From contig DNJC01000017.1 in assembly GCA_003490025.1 (NCBI GenBank), positions 1 to 6,803 of the forward strand: a DNA stretch of 6,803 bases, read 5' to 3'. The DNA is from Geobacter sp. GTDB taxonomy: Bacteria > Desulfobacterota > Desulfuromonadia > Geobacterales > Geobacteraceae. Positions 1 to 5,310 of the stretch are shown one piece after another; positions within the stretch are counted from its first letter, which is position 1; each line of letters opens with the position of its first letter. The notes below the pieces were generated by a model. It was given only the letters and a program-made list of their open reading frames with translations. It had not been told where the DNA came from and searched no databases. The position numbers and the translations under genes are program-made.

Positions 1-23
1 CCCTCTCCCGGAGGGCGAGGGAG
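1..23. repeat. Palindromic repeat hairpin, edge of a longer element
   Basis: The first 21 bases fold into a hairpin with a 9-position stem, one mismatch (T6 against C16) and a GGA loop. The 23 bases recur exactly, in the same orientation, at 6714-6736, where they form the right end of a larger composite palindrome, so this is probably the right end of another copy cut by the window edge. It lies about 10 bases beyond the HDOD stop codon and could slow or end that transcript, but no T-tract follows it on the minus strand within view. Confidence 0.75.
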
Positions 24-31
24 TTGGAGCC

Positions 32-862
32 CTACAGCACCAGCTCCTGCGAGTCATCCAGCACTTCCAGCAGTTCTTCGAGTTCGTCCCGCATGAGCTG
101 CAGGATCGCCGCCTCGGTCAGCTCTTCCAGGTCTATCTGCGGGTCGTGCCGCAGCCCGATCCCCTTCAGCTTGCATGCCGCGTTGACCAGCCTTACCACC
201 GTCAGAACGTTGTCCGTGGTGTCGAAGTTGTCGTCATGGTGGTTGGCAACCACGTTGTAGTAGACCTTGGGCATGTTCCAGTGCTCCATGAGCCGGCACC
301 CCTGCTCGACATGGAGTTCATCGAAAATCTCCAGCAGCAGATCCTCCTCAAGGGCCGCCTGCGCCACTCCCATCTGGTTCAACCGCTCCAGCGCCTTCAG
401 CAGGTAGAGCTTCCCTATGTCGTGCAGCAGTCCCGCCATGTAAGCCTGGTCCGCATGCTGGGGAAATCCCGCGCTTCGCGCCAGCCAGCGGCTGCCGACA
501 GCGCAGGCATGGCTGTGCAGCCAGAGAGACTGCATGAACTTGTTGATCAACCGGTTCTCGGAGACGTGCAGGCTCGCCTGCGAAGCCGCCATGGCGAGGT
601 TCGATACCTGCTGCGCTCCCAGCCTGACTACCGCGTCCTTGATGGTTTCCGTGCGCACGCGCCCGATGTAGATCGGCGAGTTCGCCATCTTCAGCATCTG
701 ACCGGCGAGGGACTGGTCCTCGTTGGCAAGTCCGACGACCTCGGTGATGGCGAAGTCCGGAGCCTGCAGGAGCTGCACCAGTTTGACGGCGATAGGGTGG
801 AAAACCGGCAGGTCGATGGGCTGGCTGCTCAACAGGCGCCGGATGGTAAGCGAGAGAGGCAT
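32..862 (-). CDS. HDOD-domain signalling/regulatory protein
   Basis: A 276-residue cytoplasmic protein dominated by one HDOD domain (about residues 12-210), with no signal peptide or membrane segment. The N-terminal helical part contains the family pattern of a repeated small-residue helix followed by LKMANSPIY (57-65). The HD core shows H116/H118, then LLHDIGK with H147-D148, then H174 and H198-H199. These resemble the metal ligands of HD phosphohydrolases, although HDOD proteins are generally regarded as output modules without proven catalysis, and no GYP motif is present. The C-terminal 40 residues are rich in Glu, Asp and Leu and probably helical. HDOD proteins occur in motility, stress and cyclic-dinucleotide signalling; nothing here fixes the pathway. 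The ATG at 862 is preceded by AAGGAGA at good spacing. The gene is divergent from mnmA and has no receiver, GGDEF or kinase domain attached. Confidence 0.9.
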   Translation of the reverse strand: MPLSLTIRRLLSSQPIDLPVFHPIAVKLVQLLQAPDFAITEVVGLANEDQSLAGQMLKMANSPIYIGRVRTETIKDAVVRLGAQQVSNLAMAASQASLHVSENRLINKFMQSLWLHSHACAVGSRWLARSAGFPQHADQAYMAGLLHDIGKLYLLKALERLNQMGVAQAALEEDLLLEIFDELHVEQGCRLMEHWNMPKVYYNVVANHHDDNFDTTDNVLTVVRLVNAACKLKGIGLRHDPQIDLEELTEAAILQLMRDELEELLEVLDDSQELVL

Positions 863-900
863 GGCGATTCTCCTTTGTACGGGATGCTAGCCAGACGACA

Positions 901-929
901 GTTTAATCGATAAGACAAAGGAATAACAA
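901..929 (-). promoter_or_regulatory. Weak candidate promoter for the HDOD gene
   Basis: On the minus strand TTGTTA (929-924) is followed after 17 bases by TTAAAC (906-901), in the only A/T-rich patch upstream of the HDOD start. The match to the sigma-70 consensus is 4/6 and 3/6. The spacing is ideal but the -10 is poor, so this is a placement guess based mainly on composition. Confidence 0.25.
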
Positions 930-1054
930 CAGAAAACTATGCCGGCGGCGGAGAGGCGGCGAAATGGAGGGCGTCGAACAATCCTATACCCACCCGCCCC
1001 TCACTGCCGTTAAGTTTAGGAACGTGAGCCCCTATCTCTCTTGATAAAGCGGTC

Positions 1055-1155
1055 CCCGCCCCCGGAGGGGGAGGGTCAGGGAGGGGGAACTCTGCCGGTT
1101 CTTCATTGAAGCCGCTAGTCTTCCCCCCTCCCAACCTCCCTCCGCTGGGGGGAGG
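1055..1155. repeat. Composite three-hairpin palindromic element, copy 1
   Basis: The left hairpin (1055-1075) has a 9-position stem with one mismatch and a GGA loop. The right hairpin (1135-1155) has a 9-pair stem with one G-T wobble and a GCT loop. Between them a perfect 9-bp inverted repeat (1079-1087 with 1124-1132) encloses a 36-base centre, which itself contains a small bulged hairpin (1096-1114, ATT loop). The two outer hairpins are roughly inverted copies of each other, so the whole 101 bp can also fold as one long palindrome. It is the same design as 6591-6734 with different primary sequence. It lies between divergent genes, so it is not placed as a terminator. Confidence 0.75.
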
Positions 1156-1280
1156 CTGGCGCTCCGATCAGGCACATCTGCGTCCTCTTTCTCTTCGGCA
1201 GGTGCTCACAAAACTGTTGCTTTACGGCGCCGGTTCGGTCAACTATGGTCGGCGTGACAGAATCAAGCACGGAGTCGGAA

Positions 1281-2351
1281 ATGACAGCAGATTACAAGGG
1301 TAAGAAGATAGCCGTCGCCATGAGCGGCGGGGTGGATTCGTCGACCGTCGCGGCCCTGCTGAAGAAGCAGGGGGCGGAGGTTATCGGCATCAACATGAAG
1401 CTCTTCAAGCGTGACTGGGAGGACCCGCAGGCCAAGGGGGACGCCGAGATCGTCGCGGATCATCTCGGCATAGAGTTCCACCAGGTGCGCCTGGAGGAGG
1501 AATTCTCCCGCCTCATCATGGAGGACTTTCGAGCGCAGTACCTGGGTGGCGAGACCCCCAATCCCTGCGTCCGTTGCAACCGCTACGTGAAGTTCGGCCT
1601 GCTCCTGGACAAGGCGCTGGAACTGGGCGCCGACCTCCTCGCCACCGGGCATTACGTGCGGACCAGCCGGGACGAGAGCGGGACCTGGCATTTGCTGAAG
1701 GCCGCCTACCTCGCCAAGGACCAGTCGTATTTCCTCTACACGCTGACGCAACAACAGCTTGCCCGGGTGGTCTTCCCGCTCGGCGAGATGCCGAGCAAGG
1801 ACGAGGTGCGGCGTCTCGCCGCGGAGTTCGGATTGCCTGTCGCGCAGAAAGGGGACAGCCAGGAGATCTGCTTCGTCCCCGGTGACGACTACGTCGCCTT
1901 CCTGGAGAAGGACGGCTCCCTTGCCGGCAAGAGCGGCGAGATAGTACATGTTGACGGCACGGTGCTCGGGCGGCACAACGGCACCCATCGCTACACCATA
2001 GGGCAGAGAAGGGGGCTCGGCATCGCCTGGAAGGAGCCTCTGTATGTGGTGTCGATAGACGCGTCAAACGACAGGGTGGTAGTCGGCGAGGTCGGGGGGC
2101 TCTTTGCGACGGGGCTTAAGGCGTGCGACCTGAACTGGATCGTCGCGCCGCGAGGGGATACGGTGCAGACCAGTTGCAAGATCCGCTACCGTCAGCAGCC
2201 GGTCGACTGCAGCGTAAAGCTTCTGGGCGGCGGTTGCGGTGAGATCGTTTTCAGCGAGCCTCAGAAGTCGGTCACGCCGGGGCAGTCGATCGTTTTCTAC
2301 CATGGAGACGAACTGGTTGGCGGCGGGAGGATCGTGGGCGCCCTCAGGTAA
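1281..2351 (+). CDS. mnmA: tRNA-specific 2-thiouridylase MnmA
   Basis: Cytoplasmic enzyme that thiolates uridine 34 of the tRNAs for Lys, Glu and Gln, activating C2 with ATP and taking sulfur from a relayed persulfide. The 356 residues are normal for the family. The N-terminal PP-loop SGGVDSS (15-21) binds ATP. C99 in the NPCVRCN segment (94-100) and C187 in GDSQEICF (181-188) match the paired catalytic cysteines; C96 is an additional cysteine beside the first. GHY (123-125), DQSYFLY (147-153) and GQRRGLG (241-247) are further family signatures, followed by the C-terminal beta-barrel. The start chosen is ATG 1281, with GGAG at 1271-1274. An in-frame ATG at 1245 would add 12 residues but has no visible ribosome binding site. 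No cysteine desulfurase or other sulfur-relay gene lies next to it here, and it converges on rdgC. Confidence 0.96.
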   Translation: MTADYKGKKIAVAMSGGVDSSTVAALLKKQGAEVIGINMKLFKRDWEDPQAKGDAEIVADHLGIEFHQVRLEEEFSRLIMEDFRAQYLGGETPNPCVRCNRYVKFGLLLDKALELGADLLATGHYVRTSRDESGTWHLLKAAYLAKDQSYFLYTLTQQQLARVVFPLGEMPSKDEVRRLAAEFGLPVAQKGDSQEICFVPGDDYVAFLEKDGSLAGKSGEIVHVDGTVLGRHNGTHRYTIGQRRGLGIAWKEPLYVVSIDASNDRVVVGEVGGLFATGLKACDLNWIVAPRGDTVQTSCKIRYRQQPVDCSVKLLGGGCGEIVFSEPQKSVTPGQSIVFYHGDELVGGGRIVGALR

Positions 2352-2377
2352 CGAACCTGAAAGCAAGTATTTTCATC

Positions 2378-2515
2378 GTTCCTACGCTCCAGCGTGGGAA
2401 CGCACAGCTCCTGATGCTCCAGCGTCAGCTACAGGCTGCTACCTATAGAACCATCAGAAATGAAACCGGACGCGGGAGCGTCCTGCGATGTGTTCCCACG
2501 CTGGAGCGTAGGAAC
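2378..2515. repeat. Array of palindromes bounded by a 24-bp inverted repeat
   Basis: A 24-base unit at 2378-2401 recurs as its exact reverse complement at 2492-2515. Each unit is itself a near-palindrome (arms GTTCC and ACGCT around a 2-base centre, one G-T-type mispair). Between them are a similar palindrome at 2411-2428 (CTGATGCT arm) and a third at 2468-2483 with stem GGACGC/GCGTCC and loop GGGA. The result is four consecutive hairpins directly after mnmA. I recall units with this GCTCCAGCGT core as common intergenic repeats in several bacterial phyla; this is from memory, not a search. No T-tract follows on the plus strand, so a role in ending mnmA transcripts is possible but not shown. 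Confidence 0.8.
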
Positions 2516-2518
2516 AAT

Positions 2519-2575
2519 AAAAAAAGGACGCAGAGGAAACCATCGAGGGTAACCCGAAATGATTTCCTTGCGTCC
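2519..2575 (-). terminator. Rho-independent terminator of rdgC
   Basis: Read on the minus strand, the arm 2575-2563 pairs with 2539-2526 over 13 base pairs with a single bulged C, and partial pairing continues into the loop, which includes GGG/CCC around TTA. Seven T residues (2525-2519) follow the stem immediately. This is the classic stem plus U-tract, starting about 56 bases beyond the rdgC stop codon. On the plus strand the same stem has no T-tract after it, so it should not act as strongly on mnmA transcripts. Confidence 0.65.
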
Positions 2576-2604
2576 TCTGCGTTACTTCGCGTCCTCCGCG
2601 TAAC
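2570..2604. repeat. Short direct repeat beside the terminator
   Basis: The 16-mer at 2570-2585 (GCGTCCTCTGCGTTAC) recurs at 2589-2604 with two mismatches, a 19-base period. The first unit overlaps the terminator stem. The pattern resembles the decayed GCGTCCTC-type intergenic repeats that I recall from Geobacteraceae genomes. Confidence 0.55.
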
Positions 2605-2630
2605 AGCTTTTGACGTTCAGGGCTTTGACT

Positions 2631-3821
2631 TTAAGAAAGGGCGCTGTTGCAGAAGCTGCAGACGTTGAGCCACTTCTGCACCGCGGCCTGCTGCTCGGCC
2701 CACTCGTTACCGAGCCTCAGCTTCAGGAAGGTGGCGAAGACGGAGTCGAACAGCTGGGTACCCTTTTCCAGCAGCACCATCCTCTCGAAGAACACCGCCT
2801 CGCGCTCCATCGCCTCGTCTACCGTGCTGTCCTTCTCAAGCTTCACGGAGGGGGACTTGAAAGAGGCGAAGTGGAACATCTCCCCCTTCAGCGTCATCTT
2901 CCAGTGATCGTCACCCGTCTCTAAATGCAGCGTCGCCTCGGTGATCTGCTTCTTGTTCAAAAGCGCGCTTCTCACCTCGTTGAAATGATCCTGCGGCCCC
3001 GCCACGGTGATCTTCTGCGCACCGTTCTCGCCGGAGCCAAGAAGCACAACCCGGTCGTCCAGGTATGCCACGAACGGTTCTTTCTCAGCCAGCACGCCGG
3101 CCTGGTTCACGCTGTACTCGGAGGACTCGTTCATGGTCTGGTACATGAGCCAGAGCAGGAAGTCCGTGCCGAGCCACTGGTTCTCCTTGATCAGCTCGAG
3201 GTAGTTGTCGCTGCCCGCCTTGTTCGCCTGGACCAGGAGCACCCTGTTCCCCGCGTCCAGCACGCTCTCTGCGCGGGCGTAGGGGTGGAAGGCGGAGACG
3301 CGGAGTCCCTCGAAGGTCTTCTTGAAGTGGTCCTCGAACAGCTCGATGACCTTGGGGGAGAGCGAGCTGAAGGTGAGGATGCCGTTCTGGGTGTCCCATA
3401 CCGCATCGTAGGTGGCGGGGGTCGGGAGGGTCTGGGAGAGGAGCATCGCGTGCACCGCCTCCTTCAGGTCCTCTTTTTTCTGCTTAGGAACCTTGGTGAA
3501 ACCCGGGTTCTCCGCGAGGAACTCGTCCTGCGCCTTTTCCAGGTGCGCCTTGAGTATAGCCGAGGGGACCGAGCGCTTGTCCCGGCGCAGCGTGAACATG
3601 AGGTAATGGTCGCGGCAGCAGGTCGCGGGGGAGTCGAATTCGGAGGTTTTCGGATCGTCCAGGTGGACCCAGCCGAGCGAAAGCTCCTCGGTTCCCTGGT
3701 CGATGGGGTTGAATCGGTTTGCCGCCAGTTGTTTGGTGGCCCAGGTGTAGATCTCTTCTTTCGGGAGTTCACCCTGTACCTTGAAATGGCAGACGCTTAC
3801 GGTGTTGGCAAGGATGCCCAT
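2631..3821 (-). CDS. rdgC: Recombination-associated protein RdgC
   Basis: RdgC is a DNA-binding protein that in Escherichia coli forms a ring around double-stranded DNA and limits RecA-mediated recombination. This 396-residue protein is recognised by the segment at residues 72-160. There, LMFTLRRDKRSVPSAILK, an acidic-basic helix ending in KEDLKEAVHAMLLSQTLP, and a Trp-Asp-(x)2-NG-I strand run in the same order as in E. coli RdgC. It is roughly 90 residues longer than the approximately 300-residue enterobacterial protein, mostly in the C-terminal half. It ends in a CSFC pair near the terminus. The ATG at 3821 is chosen over the TTG one codon earlier because AAGGAGA sits at proper spacing and MGIL-NTVS is, as I recall, the usual start in this lineage. 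The gene converges on mnmA and has its own terminator. Confidence 0.88.
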   Translation of the reverse strand: MGILANTVSVCHFKVQGELPKEEIYTWATKQLAANRFNPIDQGTEELSLGWVHLDDPKTSEFDSPATCCRDHYLMFTLRRDKRSVPSAILKAHLEKAQDEFLAENPGFTKVPKQKKEDLKEAVHAMLLSQTLPTPATYDAVWDTQNGILTFSSLSPKVIELFEDHFKKTFEGLRVSAFHPYARAESVLDAGNRVLLVQANKAGSDNYLELIKENQWLGTDFLLWLMYQTMNESSEYSVNQAGVLAEKEPFVAYLDDRVVLLGSGENGAQKITVAGPQDHFNEVRSALLNKKQITEATLHLETGDDHWKMTLKGEMFHFASFKSPSVKLEKDSTVDEAMEREAVFFERMVLLEKGTQLFDSVFATFLKLRLGNEWAEQQAAVQKWLNVCSFCNSALS

Positions 3822-3872
3822 CAATCTATCTCCTTCTGTTTATGCGTTTCTGTCCGCTAAAGCGGGACAGCA

Positions 3873-3901
3873 TGGATACACCTTTTGGCCCTTGCGGGCA
3901 A
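3873..3901 (-). promoter_or_regulatory. Candidate rdgC promoter with overlapping palindrome
   Basis: On the minus strand TTGCCC (3901-3896) and TATCCA (3878-3873) are separated by 17 bases, a partial sigma-70 match (4/6 and 3/6). The -35 lies inside the perfect palindrome CTTGCGGGCAAG at 3891-3902, a plausible operator position. A second imperfect palindrome at 3851-3869 (TGTCC and GGACA ends) falls in the predicted leader, 30 bases before the rdgC start. No known regulator site is recognised in either. Confidence 0.3.
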
Positions 3902-3942
3902 GAGAAAATCCAAGAGAGGCAAAAGGCTTTAAGGCAAGACCA

Positions 3943-4032
3943 TTGGCCACGGAGAACTTCTGAGGAAATCTGAGGAAAACCAGAAGTTGGTTTCTCGGAA
4001 GTTCTCAGATTTTCTCTGTGGCCAACGGTTTG
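3943..4032. repeat. Long foldable inverted repeat after the cytochrome gene
   Basis: The outer arms TTGGCCAC (3943-3950) and GTGGCCAA (4019-4026) are perfect complements. Inside, GAGAACTTC (3952-3960) pairs with GAAGTTCTC (3998-4006), and a further hairpin has AACCA against TGGTT around a short loop (about 3978-3993). AATCTGAG and CTCAGATT offer an alternative pairing. The right part, 4004-4032, recurs inverted at 6524-6552 with one mismatch in 29 bases. The right edge is 3 bases from the cytochrome stop codon, so the fold would form at once in the mRNA end. It may protect or attenuate the transcript, but no T-tract follows on the minus strand. Confidence 0.75.
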
Positions 4033-4035
4033 GTT

Positions 4036-5310
4036 TTAATGTTTCAGCTTTTCCAGTACCTCGGCCTTCCCCTTGGCATACTCCTCTGCGCTGATTGCGC
4101 CGCGTTCGAATTTGTTTTTCAACGTCTTCAGCTGGTCCTCTGCGTCCTCGGGACTCGCGACGGCCGCCCCCCTCTTCCGCTCCTTGAGCCGGCTCGCTTC
4201 GCTCTTGATGTCCACCAGGTCCATCTTCAACTCCGCGTTGCCGTACCAGTGGGCGTACGCGGGGCTCTGGTGGTAGGCCCCCTTGACGGTCCGCGCGTAG
4301 TCGTACTTCTTCATCTTGAAGAAAAGACGCTCGATGTGGGAGGTGTCCTCGTAGAGCATCTGGTTGTCGGTGACGAGCCTCGGCCCGCTCAGCGGGTGCG
4401 GCGGACGGTCGGCGGGCATCGGGTCGAGCATGCCGCGGTCGTTCAGGTCCCAGATGATCTTCTCCGCCTCCTTCACGATGGCAAGGCTCTGACTCCGCAC
4501 CTGGTCGCCCCGATCCAGCTCCCGTTTGGCGAAGCCGGGGGCATGGCAGCTGCCGCAGATCCGTACCATCTCGGCGCGGGCAGGCTCCGCCTTCTTCGCC
4601 GGATACGGCACTCCTCCGGAACTCATGGTCATCCCGATGGAGACGTCGTGCGTCCCCTTGGGCATGTGGCAGGTCTGGCAGTCTGGGCCGACCTTCTTCC
4701 CGGCGCTGGCGTTCAGGGTGCCGTGCAGCGAGGTCTGCCACATCTCCCATTGCGGATGGTCCGGCCCCATGTGGCACTTCGCGCACGAATTCGGGTCGCG
4801 CACTATCTTCAGGTCCGTCATGTGCTTTGAGTGGCAGGAGTCACAGGCGTCCTCGACACTGTGACAGTAGTTGCAGCCGATCTCCCCCATCTCCGGGGAC
4901 TGCTTCAGGAAGCGGGCGCACTGCACGTCCGAGGTCGGCACCTCGTCCCCTTTCTGGTGGCAGAAGCGGCACTCGCCGGGCTTGCGGTTCGGAAGGTTCC
5001 TGGTGCATCCCCACCCGGAGTGCAGCCCCATCCCGTGACGGCTGGCCGTGTGCTCGCGGTACGCCTTCTGATGGCAGGGACCGCAGACCTTCATGTCCAC
5101 CTTCGCCTCGCCCTTCAGCATCTTCTCGTGGTCGGTGCCGTGGCATTTCTCGCAGCCGACGTTCGCCCTGGCGTGGGCGCTCCCGAGCCACTGCTCGACG
5201 GCCGCGGGTGTCTTCTCCTTGTGACACGGCAGGCACGGCTCGGCGGCCATGGCGGCAAGGGGGAGGGCCAGCATGACCGCAGTGGAGATCGCTGCTGCGA
5301 TACTTCTCAT
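4036..5310 (-). CDS. Periplasmic HAO-family multihaem cytochrome c with nine CXXCH sites and a SHOCT-like tail
   Basis: A 424-residue exported cytochrome. A Sec signal peptide (1-22 or 1-23, AMA/AEP cut) precedes nine CXXCH haem sites starting at 26, 53, 76, 114, 146, 156, 176, 211 and 252. The order and spacing, CDSCHSKH (156-163), CHMGPDHPQWE (179-189), the helix after the last haem and a final HWYG segment (354-357) place it in the hydroxylamine oxidoreductase/octahaem reductase family. The site at 114, with nearby C102 and C131, is extra to the canonical eight. D184-H185 match the conserved active-site pair. The nitrifier cross-linking Tyr appears absent, so reduction of nitrite or hydroxylamine, or plain electron transfer, is more likely than oxidation; the substrate is unknown. 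Residues 388-424 form a SHOCT-like tail. Its ATG overlaps the preceding lipoprotein stop (ATGA), with GGAGA upstream, implying coupled translation. No NrfH/NapC-type quinol oxidase is in view. Confidence 0.9.
   Translation of the reverse strand: MRSIAAAISTAVMLALPLAAMAAEPCLPCHKEKTPAAVEQWLGSAHARANVGCEKCHGTDHEKMLKGEAKVDMKVCGPCHQKAYREHTASRHGMGLHSGWGCTRNLPNRKPGECRFCHQKGDEVPTSDVQCARFLKQSPEMGEIGCNYCHSVEDACDSCHSKHMTDLKIVRDPNSCAKCHMGPDHPQWEMWQTSLHGTLNASAGKKVGPDCQTCHMPKGTHDVSIGMTMSSGGVPYPAKKAEPARAEMVRICGSCHAPGFAKRELDRGDQVRSQSLAIVKEAEKIIWDLNDRGMLDPMPADRPPHPLSGPRLVTDNQMLYEDTSHIERLFFKMKKYDYARTVKGAYHQSPAYAHWYGNAELKMDLVDIKSEASRLKERKRGAAVASPEDAEDQLKTLKNKFERGAISAEEYAKGKAEVLEKLKH

Larger units (their letters stand above)
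863..1280. other. Divergent intergenic region, HDOD/mnmA
   Basis: These 418 bases hold no convincing gene. Nearest the HDOD gene is an A/T-rich stretch (about 900-940) that stands out from the G+C-rich surroundings and may carry the HDOD promoter. The middle (1055-1155) is a composite palindromic repeat. Nearest mnmA, TTGCTT at 1217-1222 lies 18 bases before AACTAT at 1241-1246, a weak sigma-70-like pair. The small open frames crossing the repeat are low-complexity Pro/Gly-rich translations without ribosome binding sites. Confidence 0.6.

Noticed and set aside
146..913. A 255-residue plus-strand open frame opposite the HDOD gene.
   Set aside because: It is a high-G+C shadow of the HDOD gene with no family motif; the minus strand carries a full conserved domain and a ribosome binding site.
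1245..1280. An earlier in-frame ATG for mnmA.
   Set aside because: There is no ribosome binding site before it, and the extra residues are Ser/Thr/Glu-rich and unlike the family start, whereas the ATG at 1281 has GGAG at suitable distance.
937..1303. Two 65-residue open frames, one on each strand, over the composite repeat.
   Set aside because: They are translations of palindromic repeat sequence, rich in Pro and Gly, with no ribosome binding site; the plus-strand one also overlaps the mnmA start.
2378..2604. A possible CRISPR-like array.
   Set aside because: The units are palindromes in inverted orientation with uneven spacing, there are no uniform spacers, and no cas gene is in view.
3822..3824. 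A TTG start for rdgC one codon earlier.
   Set aside because: The AAGGAGA spacing fits the following ATG better, and ATG is the stronger codon.
2925..3860. A 311-residue plus-strand open frame opposite rdgC.
   Set aside because: It is the reverse-strand shadow of a well-supported RdgC, with Val/Leu/Gly/Glu-rich low-information sequence and no recognisable motif.
4018..4830. A 270-residue plus-strand open frame opposite the cytochrome.
   Set aside because: The opposite strand encodes nine haem motifs. This frame begins in a repeat and reads as shadow sequence.
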